Origin: Oceanobacter antarcticus
GTDB lineage: Bacteria > Pseudomonadota > Gammaproteobacteria > Pseudomonadales > Oceanobacteraceae
NCBI RefSeq assembly: GCF_044962685.1
Contig: NZ_JBBKTX010000004.1
Location: forward strand, 173,909 to 237,908
Direction of reading: 5' to 3'
DNA: 64,000 nt
The notes beneath the pieces are model-generated. The model did no database searches. It had not been told where the DNA came from and saw only the letters and a list, made by a program, of their open reading frames with translations. Position numbers and translations under genes: made by a program. The first letter of the stretch is position 1, and the number at the start of each line of letters is the position of its first letter. Positions 1 to 8,006 of this stretch are shown here, piece after piece.

Positions 1-2320
1 TGGCTTCATAGACATCCGGCATGGCTTTGCCTTCTTTCTTTTTTACCCCTTTGAGGTCTGCCAGGTTTTCCGTGAAGTCGAAGCGGTTTTGTTCCAGAAC
101 CAGAGGAACCGATACCCTGTTGCCATTGGACAGCAAGGGTTCGATGACCGGCCAGAGACGGTTGGTAATGTGGTGGGCCTGATGGGTCAGCAAGCGTTTC
201 AGGCCACCGTCGATCAGACGCATGGACAAGGTGTTCAGACGGCTGGCGCGGCTGCTGGTGTTGCCTTCTTGCGCTTGCATGCGCTGGGCATTATCAACGC
301 TGCACAACGGGCAGGTTTTGCCAAAACCGCTGCGGTCTTCCCATACCAGTGCGTAGAGTTGGGCAAACTGGTAAAGCGAGCTGTTGCGTTCAACAAATTG
401 CTGTTGCTGTGTTTCGCTGTTAAACAGGCGGCTGGCCAGCCGCTTGCTGTCTTCGCGCAGCTTCACCCGCAGATCAATCAGCTTTTTGTCGGTTTGCAGC
501 ATGGCCCCCAGATACGGGCCGTGTTGCTTCTGCAGAGTCAGTGCCTCCTTGCAGCGGGTTTTCAAGCCTTTGATAGCAAACAGAAACTCATCCAGGGTCT
601 CAATATTCCATTCCCCCGGCAGCAGCGCAGCACGCAGCTGTGCTTCAGCCATTCCCCACAGTGCCAGAATATCCTGCAGCGCCTGATGTTTAAGCTGCCG
701 TGGCCGATGGCTGCACATCACCATCAGATTGCCTTCACGCTGCCAGCGATTTTGCAAAGAGCTGACGCTGTTGTCGTAATGCAGAAAGTAACGGCCATCA
801 CGGCTGCGACGACGGGTCTGGTAGTAGCGATTGAGCAGATGCCAGAAGCCTCCCAGAGCCTGATCGCCACCCACCGTCAGCGACGATTTCAGGTTTTCGG
901 GCAACGCCGACTCCTGTACCAAGGCTGACAGTTCGGCTTGCTGGCGTTCGATACTGTTGCCATGGCGCTGGTTTTCATGAGCCTTTTTGAGAAGACTCCA
1001 GATACTGTTGAGTTTGAGCGGATCATGACTCTGGCTGGCATCCAGAAACACTTGCAGCGTGCGGGCGTCCAGCTCGTCTGCGCTTGCCAATGGGTTGTCA
1101 TTTTTGCTGAGAGCCGAGTGAAGGGCTTGTTGGTAATTCTGCACCCCGGCGACATCGGTGCTCTGTAATTGTTGGAGCCAGTTGCGCCATTGCGGGTACG
1201 CCTGATCGAGAAAACCGGGATTCAGAATCAGGGTCTGGCAGGATGGCGGACGACGGTTGGTGTGATTCTGGTAGGGTGGGATTGTTTGTTCCGGGTCGAT
1301 CTTGAGCCAGAACTCAAACAGTTTACCGGGTGACGCTTCAGTAAAGGCTTTCCAGATTTCGCGCAGCTGTTTGATCTCGACGATACGTTCCGGCTTGTTT
1401 TTGCTGCTGGTTTGCCATTGTTTCAGAATCCAGCGTCCAAAGATTTCAGCCCAGTGTTTTTCCAGCTCTTCAGCAGACCCGGATTCGATACCGGCGGGTA
1501 ACATGGCATTAAGGGTTTTCAGCTCCAGGTTACTGACATGGCAAAGTAACCGGTGAAAAACCTGCATAAAACGAACGTTAGTCTGATTGGCAGACTTATG
1601 CTGATGCAGTTCATGGCCCAGCCTGCGCACGGTTTTACTCGGATGCTCGGTATAGTGCTTCAGGTCTTCGGCTATATCGGAAAAAAACTGACGACGGTGT
1701 TTGGCCCCTTTGGTCTGGTCTTTGGCAAAATCGAGCAGACCTTTGGCGAACTGTCTTTCAGGCGACTTTCCCTTGCCCTTGTGCCAATCATGGGCATTGA
1801 TCAACTCTTCAAGCTCAAAAATGACGGCTGGTTCATCTTCGAACAGGGCGTCAATGCTTTGATTCAGGTTCTGTGTATCGAGATCCTGCAGGGCCTCCAG
1901 TACATTTTCTGATTCAATCAGGGGCAACCACGCAGAGAAATCCAGACTCTCCGGGGCACCAAAATCCACTTCAGCTTTTTCGACGTAGCTGTAACCCCTT
2001 CTGTTCATCAGTTCAGCGATGGCTTCCTGATATTCAGCCGCTGCAAAGCCGTAAATCCGCTCCAGTATCAGCGCAAAAAGCCGCTTGGCCTGACGATCGC
2101 GGGTCTGGCAGCGACGGATATGGCGTTTCTGCGTGCGTCCGGTTTGCAGCAGGCTGTAGCCACCAGCCTTGATGGTTGGCACCCTGGCGGTAAATGTCAG
2201 CCGGGTTATGGCTCCGGATTCAATCTGTGTTCCTGCGGGGTATAACAGCGCAAACACACCGGTATTGGCAGCGCCAAGGTCAAAGGCAACCGGGAAAATC
2301 ATGGATTCAGACATACTCAT
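1..2320 (-). CDS. cas9: Type II-B CRISPR-associated endonuclease Cas9, N-terminal part (runs off the left edge)
   Basis: RNA-guided DNA endonuclease; about 773 codons are visible, open to the window edge without a stop. Seen: RuvC-I at residues 11-22 (PVAFDLGAANTG, nucleophile D14), an arginine-rich bridge helix at about 61-84 (GRTQKRHIRRCQTRDRQAKR), a recognition-lobe block at about 346-375 (IPPYQNHTNRRPPSCQ, then LILNPGFLDQAYPQW), and VWEDRSG with E661 as likely RuvC-II acid, followed by CPLCSVDNAQRMQ (C670, C673). Each block aligns by eye with Francisella novicida Cas9, not SpyCas9 (for example its CAVCSADNAHRMQ), which marks subtype II-B. Landmarks come about 200 residues earlier than in FnCas9, so a full length near 1,400 aa is inferred. 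HNH, RuvC-III and the PAM-interacting domain lie beyond the edge. Three ATGs compete: 2320, 2314 (AGGG six bases upstream, preferred by spacing) and 2302. II-B loci normally continue cas1-cas2-cas4-array downstream, here off-window. Confidence 0.93.
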   Translation of the reverse strand, partial: MSMSESMIFPVAFDLGAANTGVFALLYPAGTQIESGAITRLTFTARVPTIKAGGYSLLQTGRTQKRHIRRCQTRDRQAKRLFALILERIYGFAAAEYQEAIAELMNRRGYSYVEKAEVDFGAPESLDFSAWLPLIESENVLEALQDLDTQNLNQSIDALFEDEPAVIFELEELINAHDWHKGKGKSPERQFAKGLLDFAKDQTKGAKHRRQFFSDIAEDLKHYTEHPSKTVRRLGHELHQHKSANQTNVRFMQVFHRLLCHVSNLELKTLNAMLPAGIESGSAEELEKHWAEIFGRWILKQWQTSSKNKPERIVEIKQLREIWKAFTEASPGKLFEFWLKIDPEQTIPPYQNHTNRRPPSCQTLILNPGFLDQAYPQWRNWLQQLQSTDVAGVQNYQQALHSALSKNDNPLASADELDARTLQVFLDASQSHDPLKLNSIWSLLKKAHENQRHGNSIERQQAELSALVQESALPENLKSSLTVGGDQALGGFWHLLNRYYQTRRRSRDGRYFLHYDNSVSSLQNRWQREGNLMVMCSHRPRQLKHQALQDILALWGMAEAQLRAALLPGEWNIETLDEFLFAIKGLKTRCKEALTLQKQHGPYLGAMLQTDKKLIDLRVKLREDSKRLASRLFNSETQQQQFVERNSSLYQFAQLYALVWEDRSGFGKTCPLCSVDNAQRMQAQEGNTSSRASRLNTLSMRLIDGGLKRLLTHQAHHITNRLWPVIEPLLSNGNRVSVPLVLEQNRFDFTENLADLKGVKKKEGKAMPDVYEA

Positions 2321-2541
2321 CCCTGAAAAGTGACTGTTGTAAAACGGTTATGATGCAGCTTATGCCAGCCAGTGGTCGATTAAAAAGGACATTACCAGAA
2401 AATCAGGCCGGACCGCGATCTCAGCCACCCTCGGCCGTAGTACCCCGGTATTCCCGAATATCGCCAGCTCCCCGGATTATCATCCGGGCTACGGTTAGCT
2501 TTATCGGGAGCGTCTCCGCCCGGCTCCCGGACAAACATATT
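2321..2541. repeat. REP-like palindromes upstream of cas9
   Basis: Non-coding stretch 5' of cas9. Two clean hairpins are visible: CCCGGAT-TATC-ATCCGGG at 2471-2488 (7 bp stem, 4 nt loop) and CGGGAGC...GCTCCCG at 2505-2529 (7 bp stem, 11 nt loop), with more GC-rich self-complementary sequence at 2432-2470. The GTAGCCCGGAT...ATCCGGG form resembles repetitive extragenic palindromes of gammaproteobacteria. A structured CRISPR-associated RNA cannot be excluded, because the repeat sequence of the locus is not available for an anti-repeat comparison. 2542-2700 shows no gene that I can support. Confidence 0.45.
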
Positions 2542-2702
2542 CCCTGTATTACAACCATGGTCCGTTTCTGTGCGCTTTTTATCCTTGTGTCTTGTGACAG
2601 GGCACTCATTGCTGGCGTGATACTTCCCGTTTGATCGCTGGTGGCACCAATCACCACGTAACCAGCTGTTTTTCTTCGAATAAAGCTTTTCTTTATGGCT
2701 TC

Positions 2703-2755
2703 CTGACCAGCCTGTCAACTTTTTGCTTTTCTCCAGCGGCCTGACCGAACGGTCA
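2703..2755 (+). promoter_or_regulatory. Two TetR/RutR-type operators with a degraded sigma-54-like promoter
   Basis: TGACCAGCCTGTCA (2703-2716) and TGACCGAACGGTCA (2742-2755, perfect arms) match the RutR-type consensus TTGACCANNTGGTCAA, which is established knowledge. The first site continues into CAACTTTTTGCT, the same arrangement as the operator/promoter at 12178-12201. Here the -24 GG is TG (2713-2714), while the -12 GC (2725-2726) is kept. The site pair points at the permease remnant that follows, so this is probably the fossil promoter of that gene. Confidence 0.5.
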
Positions 2756-2985
2756 TCATCACGCCAACGCTGATTGTTGGTGGCGTGCTGGGTCTGGGTG
2801 AGCACATCCCTTACCTGATCAGCATGTCGTTGATGGTGTCGGGTGTTGACACCTTTATTCAGGCACGTCGTCCGTTTGGTATTGGTATTGGTCTGATCTG
2901 TGTACAGGGCACCAGCTTTGCGTTTCTCAGCTCGGTGCTGGCAGCGGGGTTTGTAGCCAAGGGCAAGGATTCTGGCTGCTACTGA
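2756..2985 (+). pseudogene. Remnant of a nucleobase:cation symporter-2 (xanthine/urate permease)
   Basis: The reading frame VIITPTLIVGGVLGLG... through LICVQGTSFAFLSSVLAAGF up to the TGA at 2983-2985 covers about 76 residues. It resembles an N-proximal part of the uracil/xanthine permease family (the LI.GGVLGL and GTSFAFLS blocks). The first ~30 residues are missing, because the frame is joined directly to the operator sequence at 2755. Everything after the second or third membrane segment is also missing, because it runs into a TetR gene near 2955-2960. A functional member has 430-500 residues and 12-14 membrane segments, so this is dead. It would have been the purine importer of the neighbouring catabolic operon. 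Confidence 0.7.
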
Positions 2986-3543
2986 ACAGGAGTTCGCCGT
3001 GTTCGGGTTCAAGGGTGCCAGCATGCGCGAAATTGCCCGCCGTGCGGATTGCCCAAAGCCAACATTCATTATTACTTCAAGAACAAGCCGGGCCTGTACC
3101 TGGCCGTCGTGAGTGACATCATTGATCTCTGGGATGGCACCTTCAGCCAAATAACCTCCGACGACGATCCGGCTGAATCGCTGCGACACTATATCCGCAA
3201 GAAAATTGAATTCTCCCGTCAGCATCCACAAGCCTCGCGTATATTTGCCACCGAAATCATCAGCGGCGGCCCCAATCTGGACGGGTATTTCAGTGAAGGT
3301 TACGTGCAGTGGTTCGAGTCACGGGTAGACGTGTTCCGAGAATGGCAACGACGCGGCAAGATGGACTCCAGCATAGAACCGGCTCATCTGATATTCCTGT
3401 TATGGTCGAGCACCCAACACTACGCCGATTTCAATTTCCAGATTGCCTCGGCGCTGAACAAGCCGGAGTTACAACCGGCAGATTTTGATACTGCAGCCAC
3501 AACCCTGACGCATATTATTCTGAAAGGATGCGGGGTGGTGTGA
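2958..3543 (+). pseudogene. RutR-like TetR-family regulator, truncated and frameshifted
   Basis: TetR-family repressor relic. Its helix-turn-helix begins abruptly (RILAATEQEFAVFGFKGASM, about 2961-3020) without start codon or first ~15 residues, then reads MREIARRAD. At about 3046 one base appears to be missing: the frame must shift to continue as PKANIHYYFKNKPGLY and the ligand-binding domain to the stop at 3543. The C-terminal part (SRQHPQASRIFATEI, LIFLLWSSTQHYADF) closely resembles RutR, the E. coli pyrimidine/purine regulator, including the WASTQHYADF signature. It lies directly upstream of the puuD end and near RutR-like operators, so it was probably the local purine repressor. The downstream frame alone (3049-3543) lacks most of the DNA-binding domain. 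Confidence 0.75.
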
Positions 3544-3653
3544 ACAAATAGCGGACGTTACCACGCGAGCGCGGGAACCAGGCAGCGCGGATGCGAGTGT
3601 GTGCGGGCCGGGCGCCCGCACTCCCGCAAGACGGTGCGTTATAAGGATTATGC
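3544..3653. other. Intergenic hairpin between the TetR relic and puuD
   Basis: GTGCGGG-CCGGGCG-CCCGCAC (3599-3619) forms a 7 bp stem between two convergent genes. It has no T-tract but may act as a weak bidirectional terminator. Confidence 0.3.
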
Positions 3654-4838
3654 TTACTGGTTCAGCCATCGCTCCAGTGTTTGCCGTTCTGCGGCGGTCA
3701 TGCCGGTTTTGTTCATAAACGGCATGTCATGGGTATGGACAGCGCGGGCGAGGATGCGCTCTTTCATGGCTTTTATCTGGTCAAGGTTGTCGAACATCAC
3801 ACCACCGGGTGCGGCTTTGAAGATGTCGTCGCTGGGTGTCGCGCTATGGCAGGCGCTGCAGTGTTTGCCTACGATGCCTAACGCTTGTATATCGGTGACG
3901 GGGGAGCCTGCAGCGGCGGCCATGGCTGTCTGGTCGGCTGGCTTGGTAACCCAGGCGACCAGGGCAAAGGCAGCCAGGGCCGAGACCAGGATCATGGGTT
4001 TGACGATGCCCTGGTGGCGTAGATTGAAGAAGTGACGAGCCCAGGCACCAATGAACGCCAGCACTCCCAGTATCAGCCAGCCGTATTCGTGGCCGTAGGT
4101 CATGGGAAAGTGGTTGCTGAGCATAATAAACAGCACCGGAATGGTGGCGTAGTTGTTGTGGGTCGAGCGTAATTTGGCCTTGTAGCCATAGATGGGGTCT
4201 GGTGATTCGCCTTTGGCAGCGGCGGCAACCATGGCCCGCTGGGCAGGCATAATGGTGGTGAACACATTGGCGGCCATACAGGTGCCAATTAATGCACCCA
4301 CATGGATATAGGCGGCGCGGTCACCCAGTACCTGGCTCAGTGCCCAGGCCATGGCAGTGAGTAATACCAGCATCACCAGACCAAACAACAGGCCTTTTTC
4401 CACCAATGGGGTGCGGCAAGCACCTTCGTAAATAGCAAAGCCCGCCAGTAACGAGCCAACTCCGATGCCAATGGCTTGCCAGCTGCTGAGGTCGGCTTTG
4501 TTGGTGTCAATCAGGTAACTCTGGGCACCAACATAAAACACCACAACCAGCAGCAGCATGCCGGTGATCCAGGTGGAATAGGCTTCCCATTTAAACCAGT
4601 GCAGGGTTGTCGGCAGCGCTGCCGGAGCGTTTTTGTATTTGGCGATCTCGTAAAAGCCGCCACCGTGGACGGCCCAGAGGTCTCCTTTGATGCCCTGATC
4701 GGTTTTCCATTGCGGCGGGGTTTCCAGCGAGTTGTCGAGCCAGACAAAATAGAAGGATGCGCCAATCCAGGCGATGGCGGTTAAGACGTGCAAAAACCGC
4801 ACAAGCAGGTGTAACCAGTCAATGATGTAGGCGTCCAT
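3654..4838 (-). CDS. puuD: Membrane-bound urate hydroxylase/oxidase with cytochrome c domain
   Basis: Oxidises uric acid to 5-hydroxyisourate in the inner membrane, passing electrons to a fused cytochrome c instead of using O2 directly (established for PuuD). The 394-residue product begins MDAYIIDWLHLLVRFLHV and shows a series of hydrophobic segments (about 10-35, 85-110, 125-215, 245-300), a short linker, and a C-terminal haem c domain with CSACH at about 327-331 and HDMPF as the probable Met-ligand region. I chose the ATG at 4838: AGGGGG sits upstream, and the start abuts the guaD stop (4840-4842), suggesting coupling. It is the last gene of the xdhA-to-puuD operon and supplies the substrate for the HIU hydrolase encoded two genes upstream. 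Confidence 0.93.
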   Translation of the reverse strand: MDAYIIDWLHLLVRFLHVLTAIAWIGASFYFVWLDNSLETPPQWKTDQGIKGDLWAVHGGGFYEIAKYKNAPAALPTTLHWFKWEAYSTWITGMLLLVVVFYVGAQSYLIDTNKADLSSWQAIGIGVGSLLAGFAIYEGACRTPLVEKGLLFGLVMLVLLTAMAWALSQVLGDRAAYIHVGALIGTCMAANVFTTIMPAQRAMVAAAAKGESPDPIYGYKAKLRSTHNNYATIPVLFIMLSNHFPMTYGHEYGWLILGVLAFIGAWARHFFNLRHQGIVKPMILVSALAAFALVAWVTKPADQTAMAAAAGSPVTDIQALGIVGKHCSACHSATPSDDIFKAAPGGVMFDNLDQIKAMKERILARAVHTHDMPFMNKTGMTAAERQTLERWLNQ

Positions 4839-4839
4839 A

Positions 4840-6180
4840 TCAGTTTTCCCCCTGAGGCACGTGGTGCGAATCTCGCTGATGGGCCAGTTGGCCAAGAATA
4901 TAGGTGGCGGCAATTACGCGGTCGTCGCCGAGGGTGTTGAGGACAAACAGGGTTTCTTTAAGGTTGTGACAATGCGCCGTACGGAAGGCCAGAAAATCCG
5001 TCGCTTGTGGGTCCATCACAATAAAGTCGGCTTCCATACCGGGCTGGAAGCTGCCGATTTTGTTATCCAGCGACAGCGCTTTGGCACCGCCCAGTGTGGC
5101 CAGATAAAGCGCCCGGAACGGGTCAAGATTGTGGTGTTGCAGCTGCTGGATCTTGTAGGCATCGGCCAGTGAATCAAACGCCGAAAAACTGCTGCCACCA
5201 CCCACGTCAGAACCAATGCCGACACGAATGCCGTAGTCGTCCATTTTTTTCAGGTTGAACAGGCCCGAGCCCAGAAACAGGTTGGATGACGGGCAATGTG
5301 CCAGCACCGAGTCACTGCTGGCCAGACGCTGGCATTCGTCGTCACACAGATGAATGCCATGGGCAAAAATGCTGCGGCTTCCCAGCAAACCGGCCTGATC
5401 GTAAACGTCCAGATAATGCTCTGAGTCTGGAAACAGGCTTTGTACCCAGGCCAGTTCATCGACGTTTTCAGACAAATGGGTATGCAGATACACATCGGGA
5501 AATTCTGCTAACAGGCGTCCGGCCATATGCAATTGTGCAGGTGTGCTGGTGGGGGCAAAACGCGGGGTAACGGCATAGCTGAGACGGTCAACACCGTGCC
5601 ATTTTTCGATCAGGGCTTTTGATTCGTGGTAGCTGGTTTCAGCCGTATCGAGTACGGATTCAGGCGCATGGCGGTCCATCATGACCTTACCGGCAATCAT
5701 GCGCAGCCGGTGCTGTTGCGCCACGCTGAAAAACGCCTCCACCGACTGCGGGTGTACGGTGCCAAACACCAGTGCGGTGGTGGTGCCATTACGCAGCAGT
5801 TCCGTAACAAAACGTTCAGCAATACTGACGCCATAATCGTAATCACTGAAGCGGCTTTCCACCGGGAAGGTGTGGGTTTGCAGCCAGTCGAGCAGCTGGG
5901 TGCCGTAGGCGGCAATCATTTCGGTTTGTGGATAATGGATATGGCAGTCAACAAACCCCGGCAGCAGAATTTTGCCTCTGTAGTCCAGCAGCTGGATCTG
6001 TTGTTCTGTCTGTTGTTCGATCAGGAGCCCGGCCAATTGCTCATACGCACCAACACGCTCGATCAGGCCACTCTCGCCAACCCACAACAAGCCGTCTTCA
6101 ATCCACTGATACGCTGCATCACCGTCTTGCAGCGGGTCACTGGTGAAAAACAGCAACGAGCCTCGAAATACCTGGATCAT
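4840..6180 (-). CDS. guaD: Guanine deaminase
   Basis: Amidohydrolase converting guanine to xanthine plus ammonia, feeding the xanthine dehydrogenase of the same operon. The protein has 446 residues, normal for bacterial GuaD. Seen: the metal-binding PGFVDCHIHYPQ (H80, H82), the long TAL-type barrel with LHTHLSENVDE and AHGIHLCDDE supplying further metal ligands, SVLAHCPSSNLFLGSG, and GIGSDVGGGSSFSAF, which is characteristic of guanine deaminases rather than cytosine or adenine deaminases. The start ATG at 6180 follows the hiuH stop (6183) by two bases, so the genes are tightly packed. Cytoplasmic. Confidence 0.95.
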   Translation of the reverse strand: MIQVFRGSLLFFTSDPLQDGDAAYQWIEDGLLWVGESGLIERVGAYEQLAGLLIEQQTEQQIQLLDYRGKILLPGFVDCHIHYPQTEMIAAYGTQLLDWLQTHTFPVESRFSDYDYGVSIAERFVTELLRNGTTTALVFGTVHPQSVEAFFSVAQQHRLRMIAGKVMMDRHAPESVLDTAETSYHESKALIEKWHGVDRLSYAVTPRFAPTSTPAQLHMAGRLLAEFPDVYLHTHLSENVDELAWVQSLFPDSEHYLDVYDQAGLLGSRSIFAHGIHLCDDECQRLASSDSVLAHCPSSNLFLGSGLFNLKKMDDYGIRVGIGSDVGGGSSFSAFDSLADAYKIQQLQHHNLDPFRALYLATLGGAKALSLDNKIGSFQPGMEADFIVMDPQATDFLAFRTAHCHNLKETLFVLNTLGDDRVIAATYILGQLAHQRDSHHVPQGEN

Positions 6181-6182
6181 GC

Positions 6183-6533
6183 TTATGAACCTCGGTAAGT
6201 CGAGTAGCTGAACGGGCTTAACAACAGCGGAATATGAAAGTGCTGCGCCGGGTTTTCCACCCGGAAGACAATTTCAGCAAAGGGGTAAAAAGCGCTTTGC
6301 CCAAGCTTGCTGAAATAGTCGTCCAGTTCAAAACGAATGCGGTAAATACCGGGCAACAGCGCCGGTTTGTCATCCAGCCAGCCGGGGATACGGCCGTCGT
6401 GGTTGGTGATTCCCTTGCTAACGCTTGTCCAGCCGAGCTGATCCTGACTGCTCTCGTGCTGACGACAGAGGCTCACCTCAATACCGCTGCCGGGTTGGCC
6501 CAGTGCGGTGTCCAGTACGTGGGTGGTGATCAT
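6183..6533 (-). CDS. uraH: 5-hydroxyisourate hydrolase (transthyretin-like)
   Basis: Hydrolyses 5-hydroxyisourate, the product of PuuD, to OHCU. The 116-residue protein starts ITTHVLDTALGQPG (the N-terminal HVLD motif with catalytic His) and ends in YRGS, the C-terminal signature tetrapeptide of HIU hydrolases that separates them from true transthyretins. There is no periplasmic signal peptide, so it acts in the cytoplasm. It sits between uraD and guaD in the operon. Length and both termini match the family. Also named hiuH or pucM. Confidence 0.95.
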   Translation of the reverse strand: MITTHVLDTALGQPGSGIEVSLCRQHESSQDQLGWTSVSKGITNHDGRIPGWLDDKPALLPGIYRIRFELDDYFSKLGQSAFYPFAEIVFRVENPAQHFHIPLLLSPFSYSTYRGS

Positions 6534-6555
6534 GGTGTTGTTTCCTGTCTTCTGC

Positions 6556-7071
6556 TTACCCGGCGATGCCCAGTAATTTGTTAATACGAATCCGGGTGAT
6601 TCTGGCCTGCTCGTCAGCGGCGTTCTGTACTTCGGTGGCGCGGTTGTTGTTCAGCCGGGCCTGCAACAGAGCCAGCATTTCGGCAGCACTTTTGCCGCTG
6701 GCACAGACGATAAAAATAAACCCGTAACGCTGTTCGTAAGACTGATTACCCTCTGCCAGGGCGTTGATAATGGCGTCGTTGGCAGCGTTGACGCCGGACT
6801 GTTCACCGGCCGCCAGTGCCTTGGTGCTGGCGTATTTTTGTTGCAGCGAGCTAACGTCGCCAATTTTCGGGTGACCTTCAAAGGCTTCGAGATAATCCGC
6901 TTCTTCCAGCCCTTGCCAGATATCATCAGCAGCACGGTAGAGCTGTTCCAGCGAGGCAAACGGCCGGGCGGCTATCATCTGTTGAATCCAGCGCTGGCTG
7001 ACACAGCATTGGGCAAACGCCGTAGCGGCGTCAGCGGCTGAGAGTTGGTTCAGTTGCTCAAGTGTCATCAT
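6556..7071 (-). CDS. uraD: 2-oxo-4-hydroxy-4-carboxy-5-ureidoimidazoline (OHCU) decarboxylase
   Basis: Decarboxylates OHCU to (S)-allantoin, completing the stereospecific uricase route. The 171-residue helical protein has FEGHPKIGD (about 63-71, carrying the catalytic His) and YEQRYGFIFIVCASGKSA, both diagnostic for OHCU decarboxylase. The start ATGATG overlaps the xdhC stop by 4 nt (7068-7071), so translation is probably coupled. It lies directly upstream of uraH, as in most uricolytic operons. Confidence 0.95.
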   Translation of the reverse strand: MMTLEQLNQLSAADAATAFAQCCVSQRWIQQMIAARPFASLEQLYRAADDIWQGLEEADYLEAFEGHPKIGDVSSLQQKYASTKALAAGEQSGVNAANDAIINALAEGNQSYEQRYGFIFIVCASGKSAAEMLALLQARLNNNRATEVQNAADEQARITRIRINKLLGIAG

Positions 7072-8006
7072 GAGGTCGCCTTGTGAAGTTCTGACAGAGA
7101 TTCAGGCAGAATCTGGTTGCGCGCCTTGTCCTGACGCATCAGCGCTTTCAGGGTTGGCAAAGGAACACCCGTGTTGCGCCCGGAGTGCTGCGACTCTGCT
7201 GCTGGTTGATACTGGTCGATGTGTTGATACTGGGCGATCAGCTGGGCAGCAATCGACACCGCCACTTCCATGGGCAACTTGCCGCCCACGCTGGCCAGCC
7301 CCACCGGGCATTGCAGGCGCTCTAACTGCTGTTCGTCAATACCACTGTGACGTAGCCGGTAACGAAAGCGGTTGGCCTTGGTAACCGAACCAATCACACC
7401 AATAGAGGCAAAACGCTGCAGCCGCAGGGCGGTTTCAGCCAGGCGGTAATCCAGTGCGTGGTCATGGGTAAGAATCAGCACACGGCTGCCGTGTGGCGCC
7501 TGTTCGAGCAGGGATTCCGGCGTCTCGGCCACCACACATTCAATATGGGCGGCAAGGGAATCGGCTGGCGGAAACAGTTCCGGGCGGTTGTCGATCCAGC
7601 GGGTTGGCAGCGGCAGCTGTTGCAGAATCTGCATCAGGGCGCTGGCAACATGACCGGCACCAAACAGCCACAGCGCGGCTGCGCGGGCGGGGTAACTTTC
7701 AAACAGCAAGGTGGCGTAACCACCACAACACTGCCCGGCGTCCGCTCCCAGCAAAACCTGCTGGATCTGCTGTTGCGGTTCATGGTGCCGCAATAACTGC
7801 CGCGCCTGCTGCAGTGCCTGATATTCCAGCTGGCCACCACCAATGGTGTCGATGCTGTTATCCGGCAATACCAGCATTTTGCTGCCAGAGGCACGCGGCG
7901 TGGAGCCACCGGTGCTGATCACGGTGACCAGTACATGAGGCTGGCCGCGACGCTGGCAGTCGGCCAGCGCTTGCGACCAGTTTAACGGGCGCGAGGGGGT
8001 ATTCAT
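7068..8006 (-). CDS. xdhC: Xanthine dehydrogenase accessory protein XdhC
   Basis: Cytoplasmic chaperone that binds and sulfurates the molybdenum cofactor before insertion into XdhB. The 312-residue protein has the N-terminal XdhC/CoxI domain (TVISTGGSTPRASGSKMLV, IGGGQLEY, GAGQCCGG-like block GADAGQCCGGYATLLF with the conserved Cys pair) and a C-terminal Rossmann domain (LWLFGAGHVASALMQIL). Its first base overlaps the last base of xdhB (8006), and it overlaps uraD by 4 nt. XdhA, XdhB and XdhC together form the standard bacterial XDH cassette. Confidence 0.95.
   Translation of the reverse strand: MNTPSRPLNWSQALADCQRRGQPHVLVTVISTGGSTPRASGSKMLVLPDNSIDTIGGGQLEYQALQQARQLLRHHEPQQQIQQVLLGADAGQCCGGYATLLFESYPARAAALWLFGAGHVASALMQILQQLPLPTRWIDNRPELFPPADSLAAHIECVVAETPESLLEQAPHGSRVLILTHDHALDYRLAETALRLQRFASIGVIGSVTKANRFRYRLRHSGIDEQQLERLQCPVGLASVGGKLPMEVAVSIAAQLIAQYQHIDQYQPAAESQHSGRNTGVPLPTLKALMRQDKARNQILPESLSELHKATS

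Noticed and set aside
89..928. 279-codon plus-strand frame inside cas9
   Set aside because: Antisense to continuous Cas9 coding sequence that aligns with FnCas9.
2392..3231. Long minus-strand frame opposite the permease/TetR scar
   Set aside because: It runs antisense to recognisable permease and TetR sequence and has no ribosome site or family resemblance.
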